Positions 8,294-17,895 of a stretch of 57,163 nt of DNA are shown piece by piece. Under the pieces are notes generated by a model. The model was given only the letters and a program-made list of their open reading frames with translations, was not told where the DNA came from and did no database searches. Position 1 is the stretch's first letter. Each line of letters starts with the position of its first letter. Source of the DNA: Pseudomonadota bacterium (lineage in GTDB: Bacteria > Pseudomonadota > Gammaproteobacteria > Burkholderiales > SG8-39); contig JAPLRD010000220.1 of assembly GCA_026399375.1 (NCBI GenBank), forward strand, positions 7,261 to 64,423. The letters are read 5' to 3'. The translations under genes were made by a program, and so were the position numbers.

Positions 8294-9604
8294 TCAGCTG
8301 TAGTAACGCTTGGCACGCTTCTCCGCTTCGGCGGCCGCTTCCTTGGCGCTTTTCTGGCCGACGCAGGCCGAGGCGAACATGTCGACCACGATCCAGTCCG
8401 CGAGACAGGCCGCCGACGCGTAGCCCAGGCTGCCGCCGTAGCCATGCGGCTGCATGCGCGCGACCACACCCTTGAACGGCGCGTATTTCGGATCGTCGTT
8501 CCAGAACTTGTTGTTGTCGTAGGCCTTGAGCGGGTGGCTGATATAGCCCATGGACGCCGCCTGCCAGGGTTCGTATTGCTCGCGCTCCCACATGAAGCGC
8601 AGGAACTCTTTCGCCGCATTGGGATACTTGCTGTACTTGAACACCATTGCCTGCGACAGCAGATGCAGCTCGGTCGGCCGGCCGATCGGCCCCACGATCA
8701 TGGGCGCATGGTCCATGTCCGCCGCCACAGCCTTCTTCGCCGGATCGGTCGAGGTCTTGGCCGCGTAGTAGATCGAAATGCCGTTCGAGGTCAGGCTGAT
8801 CTTGCCTTCGAGGAAGGCATTATTGTTGGCCACGCCGCTCCAGCCGGCTACGCCTTCGATGAAGGTCTTGGACAACTGCTGCATGTACTCGATCGCCTTG
8901 ATCGTCTCCGGGCTGTTGATCACGACCTGGTTCTTTTCGTCCACGAGCTTGCCGCCGAAGCCCCAGAGAACGTTATGCATCCATGTTTCGGAATCACCGG
9001 TCGCGTGCGACAGCGCAAAGCCGGCGGGATGGCCGTTCTTTTGCAGCGCCTGGCACAGCTTGAGGTAGTCGTCGAAGTTGGTCGGAAACTTGTCGAACCC
9101 CGCTTCCTTCACCCAGGATATGCGATAGGTGAGCAGGGCGCCGCTTGCGCCCAGCGGCAGGCCTATCCAGCGGCCCTTCGCCGTCGTGCCGTAGGTGCGT
9201 GCCGTCGGAAACCAGCCGCCGTACTTGTTCCCGAGATAGTCGGCCAGATCGGTAATATCGACCAATTTTTCCGGATACAGATGCGGATCGTCCAGCCAGC
9301 CGACAATGATGTCGGGTCCCGCGCCTACGTTGGCTGCAACCGCCGCCTTGGGACGCACGTCTTCCCAGTTCTCGTGATCCGTGCGCACTTCGATGCCGTA
9401 TTTCTCGGAAAATTTCTTGGTATTGACCATCCACATGTCTTCGTCGGCCTGCACGAACCGCTTCCAGCGCAATACACGCAACTTGGCGCCTTTTTCCGGC
9501 TTGAAACTGGTTTGAGCGTTCGCACTCTTGATCCAGAACATCGGCCCCATGGTGGCCAGCGCACTCATCCCGCCGACTATTCTCCTCCTGGTCTGATCGG
9601 TCAT
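8294..9604 (-). CDS. ABC transporter extracellular solute-binding protein, family 1
   Basis: This 436 aa periplasmic binding protein is of the sugar/glycerol-3-phosphate type. The start at 9604 follows CCAGAGGAGATTGAG. The N-terminus TRRRIVGGMSALATMG is an arginine-led signal ending near SANA/Q. Domain features are the LRVLRWKRFVQADEDMW start, PDIIVGWLDDPHLYP, and the late WEREQYEPWQAASMGYISHP helix near the hinge. It is the last gene of a ten-gene leftward operon that also encodes its membrane and ATPase partners (10583-13517), separated from them by a PhyH gene. Substrate unknown; the partners resemble the MalFGK/UgpABC class. Confidence 0.92.
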   Translation of the reverse strand: MTDQTRRRIVGGMSALATMGPMFWIKSANAQTSFKPEKGAKLRVLRWKRFVQADEDMWMVNTKKFSEKYGIEVRTDHENWEDVRPKAAVAANVGAGPDIIVGWLDDPHLYPEKLVDITDLADYLGNKYGGWFPTARTYGTTAKGRWIGLPLGASGALLTYRISWVKEAGFDKFPTNFDDYLKLCQALQKNGHPAGFALSHATGDSETWMHNVLWGFGGKLVDEKNQVVINSPETIKAIEYMQQLSKTFIEGVAGWSGVANNNAFLEGKISLTSNGISIYYAAKTSTDPAKKAVAADMDHAPMIVGPIGRPTELHLLSQAMVFKYSKYPNAAKEFLRFMWEREQYEPWQAASMGYISHPLKAYDNNKFWNDDPKYAPFKGVVARMQPHGYGGSLGYASAACLADWIVVDMFASACVGQKSAKEAAAEAEKRAKRYYS

Positions 9605-9631
9605 CTCAATCTCCTCTGGTTGAACAACGGT

Positions 9632-10510
9632 CTACTTGGCGACTTCGCTGGCTTCGAAAAAACGCTTTGCCGAAGCCGTCTGGTTCTCGTAAATCGAACC
9701 CTGGTTCAGCGCCGGCGGCAGCGGCATGCGCACCGGGCAGTCGACTATGCGCGGAACGATGGTTTCCTTGCCGCAGAGCAGGCGTTTCTTGAAATCCTCG
9801 TAATCGGGAATGCCCATCAGCGGAAACGCGTCCGCCGCGGCCATTTCATACAGCAGCAGGCCTCGCGGCCGCTTCGAATGGTTTTGCGCCGAGCCGTGCA
9901 CCGTGCGGACATGATGAAACGAGCATGATCCGGCCGGTCCCACACAGGGCACGGCATCCTCGAAGCGCAGGCCTGACGCGGCGAAATCCATGGCGCCGCA
10001 AAAGCGGCCGTCGGCACCGTGGTGATCGTAAGTCGGACCTTTGTGCGAGCCGGGAACGATATAAAGCGCGCCGTTTTCAACTGTGGTGTCGTCGAGCATG
10101 ACGCCGACCGCAAGCAGGTCGTCGTTGGTGTGCGGATAGAACGGCCAGTCCTGGTGCCACTCCACCGGCGAGCCGAAGCCCGGAGACTTCAGGTTGAGCT
10201 TGGCGCCGTGCAGGCGCACGTTTTCCCCCAGCAGGTTCAGCAAAATGCCCAGCAGCTTGGGCGAGCGCATGAAGTCGGCGAATACCGGATGCACCATATG
10301 CGGCGCCTTGATGCGGCGTACACGCGGGTCTTCGCTGCTGTGGCCCGGTTCGAGGTCATAGACCTTGTCATGGATCTTCACACTGCGCGAGCGTTCGACC
10401 AGATCGGCAAGCACGTTCTTCATGTGCTGGCGCGTGACATCGTCGAGCACGCCTTCGACCACGAGTGCGCCTTCGTCGTTGTACTTGTCAATTTCATTTC
10501 TGGTTAGCAT
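9632..10510 (-). CDS. PhyH-family Fe(II)/2-oxoglutarate dioxygenase 2
   Basis: The product is 292 aa from the ATG at 10510; in-frame TTG and ATG codons at 10528 and 10522 are less likely. Family features are the N-terminal YNDEGALVVEGVLDD, the iron motif VEWHQDWPFYPHTNDD (His-x-Asp), GALYIVPGSHKGPTYDH, and the distal His/Arg region FHHVRTVHGSAQNHS with RPRGLLLYEM. It lies between the MalG-type permease gene (72 nt upstream) and the binding-protein gene (27 nt downstream), so the enzyme probably acts on what this ABC system imports. It is clearly paralogous to, but not the same as, the enzymes at 6438 and 15566. Confidence 0.92.
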   Translation of the reverse strand: MLTRNEIDKYNDEGALVVEGVLDDVTRQHMKNVLADLVERSRSVKIHDKVYDLEPGHSSEDPRVRRIKAPHMVHPVFADFMRSPKLLGILLNLLGENVRLHGAKLNLKSPGFGSPVEWHQDWPFYPHTNDDLLAVGVMLDDTTVENGALYIVPGSHKGPTYDHHGADGRFCGAMDFAASGLRFEDAVPCVGPAGSCSFHHVRTVHGSAQNHSKRPRGLLLYEMAAADAFPLMGIPDYEDFKKRLLCGKETIVPRIVDCPVRMPLPPALNQGSIYENQTASAKRFFEASEVAK

Positions 10511-10582
10511 GGGAATAGGCATCTCCAATCTGTGCAGTGGGCCTAGAACGATACGACAAAGATACAGGAAAGTGGTTCCGGA

Positions 10583-11485
10583 CTACTCCTTTACGGCTCC
10601 CGTCATGCCGGAAACGTAATATTCCACGAAGAACGAATACAGCACCGCCACCGGCAGCGAGCCGAACAGGGCGCCCGCCATGAGAGAGCCCCAATGATAG
10701 ACGTCGCCGTCGACGAGCTCGGTCAGGACGCCGACGGGAACCGTCTTGTTCTCCGACGACGAAACGAATGTCAGTGCGTAAATGAATTCGTTCCAGGACA
10801 GCGTAAAAGCGAAAATGCCAGCCGAGATCAGCCCCGGCACCGCCAGCGGCAGCACGATCTTCCACAGGATCTGCAGCCGGGTCGCGCCGTCGATCAGCGC
10901 GCACTCTTCCAGTTCGAACGGGATCGATTTGAAGTACCCCATCAGCAGCCAGGTACAGAACGGGATCAGGAACGTGGGGTAGGTGAGAATCAGCGCCCAG
11001 CGGGAATCGAACAGCCCCAGTTTGTACACCATGGTCGCCAGGGGAATGAACAGAATGGAAGGCGGCACGAGGTAGGCGGCGTAGACGCTCAATCCGACCC
11101 AGCGGCTGCCGGTGAAGCGCAGGCGCTCGACCGCATAGGCAGCGAGCACGCTGGCGAAGAGCGAGATGAAGGTCGAAATCATGGAGACCAGCAGCGTGTT
11201 CCACAGCCACTCCGGATAGGAGGTGTCGAACAGCAGTTTCTTGATGTTGTGCAGCGTCGGATTCCAGACCCAGAACGGGTTGTTCTTTTCGTAATCGTAG
11301 ATGTCGTCGTTGCTCTTGAACGTAGTGACGGTCATCCAGTAGAACGGGAACAGCAGGACGAAGGTGAACACCGCGAGAGGCAGGTACACGGTGACGAACT
11401 TGCGCTGCCGCGTCATCAAATAGTCCATGCCGCCTTCGGAATACAGCTTTTCCGCGGAATCAGGAGCCTTTGGCGCTTGTGTCAT
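10583..11485 (-). CDS. ABC transporter permease, MalG type
   Basis: This 300 aa inner-membrane permease has six predicted helices. The EAA loop that contacts the ATPase is seen as ELEECALIDGATRLQILWKI, followed by the usual VLPLAVPGLISAGIFAFTLSW segment. A cytoplasmic N-terminus of about 30 residues precedes the first helix. The start at 11485 lies 4 nt after the stop of the MalF-type gene, so the two are coupled. It belongs to the carbohydrate-uptake family of ABC importers; the imported compound is unknown. Confidence 0.94.
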   Translation of the reverse strand: MTQAPKAPDSAEKLYSEGGMDYLMTRQRKFVTVYLPLAVFTFVLLFPFYWMTVTTFKSNDDIYDYEKNNPFWVWNPTLHNIKKLLFDTSYPEWLWNTLLVSMISTFISLFASVLAAYAVERLRFTGSRWVGLSVYAAYLVPPSILFIPLATMVYKLGLFDSRWALILTYPTFLIPFCTWLLMGYFKSIPFELEECALIDGATRLQILWKIVLPLAVPGLISAGIFAFTLSWNEFIYALTFVSSSENKTVPVGVLTELVDGDVYHWGSLMAGALFGSLPVAVLYSFFVEYYVSGMTGAVKE

Positions 11486-11489
11486 TTCA

Positions 11490-12413
11490 TCAGTCCTTGC
11501 TTCCCTGCTGCCAGGCGCGGCGCTGCAGTCCGAAAAAGCTGATCAGGATCGCCGCGACGAGAAACGGCACCATCGCCATGGCGATGGCCGCGCCTTCGGC
11601 CAATTGCCCGCCAGGTATCGCGCGCTGAAACGACAGCGTCGCCATCAGGTGTGTCGCGTTCACCGGCCCGCCGCGCGTGATCACGTAGATGAGCTGGAAA
11701 TCGGTGAAGGTAAACAGCACCGAGAAGGTCATGACGATGGCGATGATGGGCGTGAGCAGGGGATAGGTGATGTATCTGAAGTTCTGCCAGCGGGTGGCGC
11801 CGTCTATGGTCGCGGCTTCGTAGAGCGACGGCGAAATCGTCTGCAGGCCCGCCAGCAGGGAGATCGCGACGAAGGGGATGCCGCGCCAGATGTTGGCCGC
11901 AACCACCGACAGGCGCGCGTTCCAGCTGTTGCCGAGAAAATCGATGTTGGTGCTGATCAGCCCGGCTTTCATCAGCGCCCATGAAATGATGGAGAACTGG
12001 CTGTCGTACATCCACCAGAACGCGATCGCGGACAGCGTCGTCGGCACGATCCATGGCAGCAGCAGGATTGCGCGCATGAAGGACTTGAGCGCGATATTCT
12101 GGTTGAGCAGCAGGGCGAGTATCAATCCGAGCATGAATTTGAACACGCTCGCGACCGCGGTATAGCCCATGGTGTTGAAGACGGACATCCAGAACACGCT
12201 GTCCTTGAACAGCGATTCGTAGTTCGCAAGACCGATGAATACGCCCGGACGTCCTATCTTGGTATCGGTCAAACCCAGCCACAGTCCGAGGCCGAGCGGG
12301 TAGGTCAGGAACACCAGAAGTATCGAAGCTGCGGGCAGCATGAATATCAGCCCCAGCGCGTCTGCGCTGTTGTTGAAACGGTCCAGAAGGCTGCGGTTGG
12401 AAGGTCTTGGCAA
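11490..12413 (-). CDS. ABC transporter permease, MalF/UgpA type
   Basis: The product is a 307 aa inner-membrane protein. Features are a first helix GLIFMLPAASILLVFLTYPL, a periplasmic loop naming NYESLFKDSVFW, and the EAA loop SLYEAATIDGATRWQNFRYI. It pairs with the MalG-type permease 4 nt downstream. A second open frame over the same bases encodes a His/Arg-rich sequence and is a shadow. It sits 51 nt downstream of the ATPase gene in the same operon. Confidence 0.94.
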   Translation of the reverse strand: MPRPSNRSLLDRFNNSADALGLIFMLPAASILLVFLTYPLGLGLWLGLTDTKIGRPGVFIGLANYESLFKDSVFWMSVFNTMGYTAVASVFKFMLGLILALLLNQNIALKSFMRAILLLPWIVPTTLSAIAFWWMYDSQFSIISWALMKAGLISTNIDFLGNSWNARLSVVAANIWRGIPFVAISLLAGLQTISPSLYEAATIDGATRWQNFRYITYPLLTPIIAIVMTFSVLFTFTDFQLIYVITRGGPVNATHLMATLSFQRAIPGGQLAEGAAIAMAMVPFLVAAILISFFGLQRRAWQQGSKD

Positions 12414-12464
12414 CGTGTGGGCTCCGAATGCGCTAGGAGTCGATGGTGTGATAGTAACCGTGGA

Positions 12465-13517
12465 TCACGCGGCCAGCCGGGCGCCGCTGCCGGCGTCGAA
12501 CAGGTGGGCGCGATTCGCGTCCGGCTTCAGCCGGATTGCCAGGCCCGGTTTGAATTCATGCCGTTCCTGGAAGACGGCAATGATTTCGACGCCGGCGATG
12601 GTGGAAAATACCTCGGTGTTGGCGCCGGTCGGTTCGACCACAAGGACCTCGGCCGGCACTCCATCGGTCCCGGTGGCGAGTTCGATGTGCTCGGGCCGCG
12701 TCCCATAGAAGACTTTCTGGCCGTCCTCTCCTGTCGAATTGGCTGGAGCGGGCAAGGAAATGCCGCCATCGAAATCCACCCGTGCGGCCCCATCGCGCCG
12801 CCGCAGCGTGCCCGGCAGGAAGTTCATCGCGAACTGATTGGCCGGGTGGTCGTAGATCTCCAGCGGGGCGCCGATCTGCTCGACAATGCCGTCCCGCAGC
12901 ACCACGATCTTGTCGGCCATGGTCATCGCCTCGATCTGGTCGTGGGTGACGTAGATTGAGGTGGTCTTCAGTCGCTGGTGCAGCGCTTTGATTTCGGTGC
13001 GCATTTGGACGCGCAGGTTGGCGTCCAGATTGGACAGCGGTTCGTCGAACAAGAACACCTGGGGATCGCGCACGATCGCCCGCCCCATGGCCACGCGCTG
13101 GCGTTGCCCGCCGGAAAGCTGCCGGGGAAAGCGCTGCAAGAGGTCGTTCAGTCCGAGGATGTCGGCGGCCTTGTTCACGCGCTCTTCTATGAATGCCTTC
13201 TCGCGCTTTGCCAGTTCCAGCGAAAACGCCATGTTGTCATGCACGGTCATGTGCGGATACAGGGCGTAATTCTGGAACACCATGGCAATGTCGCGCTCCT
13301 TCGGCGGCATGTCGTTCACGACATTGCCGCCGATCCGGATGTTTCCGCCGGATATCTCCTCCAGACCTGCAATCATGCGTAGTAAGGTCGATTTGCCGCA
13401 ACCGGAAGGGCCGACCAGCACGCAAAATTCGCCGTCGTCGATCTCGATGCTGATGCCGCGGATGACCCGGGTCCGGCCAAATTGCTTTTGCGCGCCTTCG
13501 ATGCTGACTGAAGCCAT
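12465..13517 (-). CDS. ABC transporter ATP-binding protein, UgpC/MalK type
   Basis: This is a 350 aa ATPase with an extra C-terminal OB/TOBE domain. The start at 13517 (MASVSIEGAQKQFGRTRVI) follows AGGACGACC. Walker A is VGPSGCGKSTLLRMIAG, the signature is LSGGQRQRVAMGRAIVRDPQ, Walker B is VFLFDEPLSNLD, and the switch His lies in YVTHDQIEAMTMAD. The C-terminal portion from about residue 235 has FYGTRPEHIELA, the usual TOBE motif. It energises the two permeases encoded downstream and is 28 nt from the end of the first CmuA-like gene. Confidence 0.95.
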   Translation of the reverse strand: MASVSIEGAQKQFGRTRVIRGISIEIDDGEFCVLVGPSGCGKSTLLRMIAGLEEISGGNIRIGGNVVNDMPPKERDIAMVFQNYALYPHMTVHDNMAFSLELAKREKAFIEERVNKAADILGLNDLLQRFPRQLSGGQRQRVAMGRAIVRDPQVFLFDEPLSNLDANLRVQMRTEIKALHQRLKTTSIYVTHDQIEAMTMADKIVVLRDGIVEQIGAPLEIYDHPANQFAMNFLPGTLRRRDGAARVDFDGGISLPAPANSTGEDGQKVFYGTRPEHIELATGTDGVPAEVLVVEPTGANTEVFSTIAGVEIIAVFQERHEFKPGLAIRLKPDANRAHLFDAGSGARLAA

Positions 13518-13545
13518 TCTGGTCGTCCTAGGAAATCGCTCTGTT

Positions 13546-15483
13546 TCAGGCCCTGGCGGCAGCCGATGCGGCGACAAGCTGCTTTACCAGTCCCACCGTA
13601 TCGGGCGCGCTGACGGCAAAACCATCAGCACCGATCTGCTGCGCGTATTCATCCGTGATCGCCGCTCCGCCCACGATGACCTTGCAACTGTCGCGCAGAT
13701 TGCGCGCTTCCAGAGCCTTGATGACCTCGCGCATTTCGACCATGGTAGTGGTCAGCAATGCGGACAGTCCTAGGACGTCTGGTTTGAACTCGGCGACGGC
13801 GTCGCAAAAGGCTTCGCGCGAGACGTTGATGCCCAGATCGCGCACTTCGTGACCTACGCCGCGGAGCAGTGTCACCACGAGATTCTTGCCGATGTCGTGC
13901 ATGTCGCCTTTGACCGTGCCGATCAACACCTTGCCGCCCTGTCTTTCCCCCCCCGCGGCCAGCCGCGTTTCCAATACCTCCACCGCCGCGGTCATGGCGC
14001 GCGCCGCCAGCAGCACCTCGGGAATGAACGCCTCGCCCGTGGCCATGCGCCTGCCGACCGCGCTGATGGCCGCGATCAGTCCGTCCTCCAGTATTGCTTC
14101 AGCTTTGATGCCGCTGTCGAGGAGCGCCTGCACATGCGCTTTGATTTCCTTGTGCTTGCCCTTGGAAACGTCCAGCCGAACCTGCGCGAAGACGTCCTCG
14201 GGCTTCAGTTCGGCTGCTGTCGCCGCGGGCTTGGGCTTGGCCGAAGCGGCTGCGGCGGCGACCGGGCGGGCTGCGCCTGCGGCGAGCGGCAGCCGACCCT
14301 CGCGCTCGACGCGCTCGCCGATGCGCTGCAGCCGGGAGAACACGGCGTCTGGCGGGACCTGGTCGGCGATGCCCACCAGCATGCGATTGCCTGGGGCCAC
14401 CGCCTTGAACAATTCGTCCATGTAGGCCTCGAAATCGGCCTCGCTGGTTCCCGGCAGCAGGATGGTCGAGGGAATGCCGCCGCAAAGCGTGAGATGACCG
14501 CTCCAGCGCCGGTAGTACTCCGCCAGCGAGATCTTGGTCATGGGGGTGGGGCAGATCGATTCGGCGATATGCATGCCCGAGTCGCGGATCAGGTCCATCA
14601 AGCCCTCGTTCTCGCCGTCGGTATGGCACATGACCAGTTTGCCCACCGCGCCCAGCTGCTTCGCCGCCTTGCGGATCCAGGGCGTTATTTCCTTTTCGAA
14701 GTAGGGGGCGTAGGTCAGCATGTCGTCGTAATTGGCACCCCACCAGATCACTTCCGCGGGCGATTTGCACAGGATCTGCAGCATCTTGTCGAACAGATGC
14801 TCCATTTTTCCCGCCAGTTCCAGCATTTTCGCGTTGTGGTCGGTGTAGTGGAAATAGAACTGGGTCGGATCGAGCAGGTCGCGCTGGATCTGGTGCACCG
14901 GCGAGGCGCCCATGAAGCCCTGTGCCACCGCCACGCCGTCGTCGCGCATCTCCTCGCGCACCCAGCGCTCGAAGCGCTCGAAGTTGGGCACGATGTCCAT
15001 GTGCTCGTACAGGTAGCCGACCGCGGCGTAATCATCCGGCGTCTTGATCACATGATCGACGATCATGGGGCTGGTGATGCCCAAGCGCTGGGATGATTCG
15101 TCGTAGAACATGGTCGAATCGATCGTTCCCACAGGGGTGTGATACTCAACGCGGATGCGGCCGCCCTCGCTCTGCACCTTGACTTCCACGTCGCGCGGCA
15201 TGACCCAGTCGTAGAGCGTGTCCCGGGTGCTGAACAGTCCGATGCCGCGGTGCAGGTACATTTTCTGTACTTCGGGGTCCAGGATGTTGTCGGCGAAGCG
15301 AAAATACACGGTCCAGCCTTCGGCGCGGGCGATTTCATTCTGCGCTTTCCCGGCGTGCTGCTTGGGCAGCGTGCCGGATACCGAGTTTGCGAGATACCAC
15401 AGGTCCAGCCGCGGCACATAGGGCAGACGGTCGACTTCTTCGCCGCGGAACGCCGCCAGCATGCGGCTCTTGTGGGTGTGCAT
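13546..15483 (-). CDS. CmuA-like methyltransferase/corrinoid fusion protein 1
   Basis: This 645 aa protein has the domain order of CmuA from chloromethane users: an N-terminal UroD/MtaA-type methyltransferase (about 1-385), an Ala/Pro-rich linker (about 395-430) and a C-terminal corrinoid-binding module. The corrinoid motif is complete: DMHDIG (527-532), SAL 41 residues later (574-576), and GG 28 residues further on, i.e. DXHXXG-X41-SXL-X28-GG. In the methyltransferase part the metal region reads MCHTDGEN (His287, Asp289), with Cys311 and Cys334, rather than the His-x-Cys of MtaA. The ribosome site GGACGAGGAG precedes the start. It lies inside a transporter/dioxygenase operon. Expected role: methyl transfer from an unknown donor to its own cobalamin. 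Confidence 0.88.
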   Translation of the reverse strand: MHTHKSRMLAAFRGEEVDRLPYVPRLDLWYLANSVSGTLPKQHAGKAQNEIARAEGWTVYFRFADNILDPEVQKMYLHRGIGLFSTRDTLYDWVMPRDVEVKVQSEGGRIRVEYHTPVGTIDSTMFYDESSQRLGITSPMIVDHVIKTPDDYAAVGYLYEHMDIVPNFERFERWVREEMRDDGVAVAQGFMGASPVHQIQRDLLDPTQFYFHYTDHNAKMLELAGKMEHLFDKMLQILCKSPAEVIWWGANYDDMLTYAPYFEKEITPWIRKAAKQLGAVGKLVMCHTDGENEGLMDLIRDSGMHIAESICPTPMTKISLAEYYRRWSGHLTLCGGIPSTILLPGTSEADFEAYMDELFKAVAPGNRMLVGIADQVPPDAVFSRLQRIGERVEREGRLPLAAGAARPVAAAAASAKPKPAATAAELKPEDVFAQVRLDVSKGKHKEIKAHVQALLDSGIKAEAILEDGLIAAISAVGRRMATGEAFIPEVLLAARAMTAAVEVLETRLAAGGERQGGKVLIGTVKGDMHDIGKNLVVTLLRGVGHEVRDLGINVSREAFCDAVAEFKPDVLGLSALLTTTMVEMREVIKALEARNLRDSCKVIVGGAAITDEYAQQIGADGFAVSAPDTVGLVKQLVAASAAARA

Positions 15484-15565
15484 ATCGTGTTACTCCTCGT
15501 CCTTGTTAAGGTGCTGACGCGTTAAGCGGGGCTGCTGCATTGATTCTGCGAGCGTTGCATCCGCG

Positions 15566-16489
15566 CTACATCGTCGCTCCGGCGCTGCCTCGTGCCGCTG
15601 CGGCGTCCTCTTCCTGCTGCAGCGAAAATATCGACGTATAGCCGCCCGACCAGTCCGGCGGAATCTCGCACGGTCGTGGATCGATTTGCGCAAAACTTGC
15701 TCGTTTGCCGCGAATGATCTGCTGATCGTGTTTGGGTTTGATCGGGTTGCCGGTATAGGGGAAGGCGTCGCCGGAAGTCAGTGTGTACAGCAGCAGCGGG
15801 CGACCAAGATCGGAGTCATTGCGTGGCGATCCGTGGAGGGTGCGGCAGTTGTGCAGCGTCAGAGAACCGGCCGGACCCGTGAGATACACAACCTTGCGCA
15901 TGTCAAGTTTCGCGAGGTCGCCGCCGCTCAGGCAGCCCACCCAGTTGCCCTTGTCGTCGTACTGGCTGGGAAGCGGTTCGACCAAGTGGCTCCTGGGCAT
16001 CACCCCGAGCGGACCCTGGTCCATGCCGCAATCGTAAATCAGGGTTCCGATCGTTAGCGGCGAATAATTGGTGTGCGGCCAGAACGAAATGTCGTAATGC
16101 CATTTGACCTCCTCACCGCCCTTTTTCCATTTGAAATTGAGCTTGGAGTGGTGAAATTTGACGTCCGGGCCGACCAGGTCGGCGACCGCGTCCGGCATGA
16201 CCGATTTGGTGCAGTATTCCCAGAACACCGGATGGTGCTGCGCTGGATTGGACACCCGCCGCAGGCGGGGGTTGTCCGGCCGGTGGTCGGGTTCCAGGTC
16301 GAAGATCGTGTCCGACTTGGTCACCTCGCGGCTGCGCTCCACCATTTCTTCGGTGGCGTCGCGCAACTTCTTGATCCAGTCGTCGCCTATGATCTTCTCC
16401 AGCAGGATATAGCCGTCGGAGAAATAGGACTCGCGCTGCGCCTGGGTCAGGACGCGCGGCGGGATGTCAAGTATCTGTTCCGGTGTCAT
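15566..16489 (-). CDS. PhyH-family Fe(II)/2-oxoglutarate dioxygenase 3
   Basis: The product is 307 aa from the ATG at 16489, which has an excellent AAGGAGATATCCCG leader; the upstream in-frame codons lack this. Iron ligands are visible as EVKWHYDISFWPHTNYSP (His-x-Asp) and the distal LHNCRTLHGSPRND His with a conserved Arg in GRPLLLYTLTS. The N-terminal LTQAQRESYFSDGYILLEKI is the usual family opening. It lies between the DctM subunit of TRAP transporter 2 (86 nt upstream) and the CmuA-like fusion (82 nt downstream), so dioxygenase and corrinoid methyltransferase come from one transcript. Confidence 0.92.
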   Translation of the reverse strand: MTPEQILDIPPRVLTQAQRESYFSDGYILLEKIIGDDWIKKLRDATEEMVERSREVTKSDTIFDLEPDHRPDNPRLRRVSNPAQHHPVFWEYCTKSVMPDAVADLVGPDVKFHHSKLNFKWKKGGEEVKWHYDISFWPHTNYSPLTIGTLIYDCGMDQGPLGVMPRSHLVEPLPSQYDDKGNWVGCLSGGDLAKLDMRKVVYLTGPAGSLTLHNCRTLHGSPRNDSDLGRPLLLYTLTSGDAFPYTGNPIKPKHDQQIIRGKRASFAQIDPRPCEIPPDWSGGYTSIFSLQQEEDAAAARGSAGATM

Positions 16490-16575
16490 CGGGATATCTC
16501 CTTCTGCAGTTTGCACCTTCATCGCCCGCCAGAACTTTTGGTCCGACGGACGCATGGCGCTATTTGTGGTTCACC

Positions 16576-17895
16576 CTATTTGAAGTTCAGCATCACACTA
16601 GGCAGCCAAGTCACCAGTGCCGGGAAGATCATGGCGATCACCAGGGTCACGCATTGCAGCGCGATGAAAGGCACGACGCCACGGTACATGTGGCCCATGG
16701 TGATTTCTTCAGGCGCTACGGCGCGCAGGTAAAAGATCGCCGGCGCCATCGGCGGCGTCAAATACGATGTCTGGATCATGATCAGGAACAGAATGCAGAA
16801 CCACACGGGATCGAATCCGGCCGCGGTAATCAGCGGCGTAAACAACGGCACGAAGATCAGCACGATCGAAATCCAGTCGAGGAAGAAGCCCGCGATGAAA
16901 ATGATGAACATCATCAGCGACAGCAGCATCCAGGGCGTCAGATGCATCTCGCGAATCAGCATGTTGGCAGTGTTGATCCCGCCGCCGCCGATGAATACGC
17001 CGGTGAACAGCGTCCCGGCCAGCAGCACGGTCATGATCATGGTGGTGATCTTGACAGTCTTGATCAGCGCCTCGTACAGCCCGCTGAAGTTGAAGCGACC
17101 GTAGAGCATGGTCAGGCCTACAGAGGCCAGCGCCCCGATCGCCGCGGCCTCGGTGGGCGAAGCCCAGCCGAGCAGGATGGAGCCGAGCACGGCGAAAATC
17201 ATGAACAGCGGCGGCACCAGATTGCGCGTGCTGATCCACAATTTCTCACTGAACGTCGGGTCGCCGGGCTCGGGCAGGATGCGCGGACCCTTCTCGGGAT
17301 AGAGGGTGCACAGCGTGAAGATGTAGATCAGATACAGCCCGGCCATGATCAGGCCGGGAAAAACCATGCCGTAGAGCAGGTCGCCCACCGACACGTTGGC
17401 GAGCGGCCCCATGACCACCGCCACCACCGAGGGCGGGATAATGGTGCCGAGCGAACCGCCGGCAGTGATGCAGCCCGAGATCAGCGCCTTGTCATATTTG
17501 TAGCGCAGCATGATCGGAATCGTGAGCAGGCCCACCACGGATTCGGTCGCGCCGATGACGCCGCTGGAGGCGGCGAAAATGATGCACATGGTGATCGTGG
17601 CGAGCGAGAGGCCGCCGGGCAGGCGCCGGGTCCAGATGTGGATCGCCTCGAACAGCTTGTCGGCGATGCCCGATTTCTCCAGCATCGCGCCCATGAACAC
17701 GAACAGGGGCACCGCGGCAAACACGAAATTGGAGGAGATGTCCTCGATTTTCTCGATGAACTGGAAGATGACGTGATTGCCGAAGATCACCAGGCCGAAC
17801 AGCACGGCGGTGATCATCATGGAAAAAGCGACCTGGATGCCCAGGAACATCAGAGTGAACGCCACCGGAAGCATGAAGAACGGGAGATAATCCAT
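16576..17895 (-). CDS. dctM: TRAP transporter large permease (DctM family), transporter 2
   Basis: This 439 aa membrane protein starts with MDYLPFFMLPVAFTLMFLG at 17895, where its ATG overlaps the stop of dctQ. The much longer open frame that continues upstream to 18402 is only the out-of-frame reading of dctQ. DctM signatures are PLFVFMGAMLEKSGIADKLF, ISGCITAGGSLGTIIPPSVV and TSYLTPPMAPAIFYLRAV. It is the third gene of the operon that starts at 19530. Confidence 0.95.
   Translation of the reverse strand: MDYLPFFMLPVAFTLMFLGIQVAFSMMITAVLFGLVIFGNHVIFQFIEKIEDISSNFVFAAVPLFVFMGAMLEKSGIADKLFEAIHIWTRRLPGGLSLATITMCIIFAASSGVIGATESVVGLLTIPIMLRYKYDKALISGCITAGGSLGTIIPPSVVAVVMGPLANVSVGDLLYGMVFPGLIMAGLYLIYIFTLCTLYPEKGPRILPEPGDPTFSEKLWISTRNLVPPLFMIFAVLGSILLGWASPTEAAAIGALASVGLTMLYGRFNFSGLYEALIKTVKITTMIMTVLLAGTLFTGVFIGGGGINTANMLIREMHLTPWMLLSLMMFIIFIAGFFLDWISIVLIFVPLFTPLITAAGFDPVWFCILFLIMIQTSYLTPPMAPAIFYLRAVAPEEITMGHMYRGVVPFIALQCVTLVIAMIFPALVTWLPSVMLNFK

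Noticed and set aside
8444-9928. A 494-codon plus-strand frame opposite the ABC binding-protein gene
   Set aside because: The reading is a composition artefact of the antisense strand with no recognisable motif and no ribosome site.
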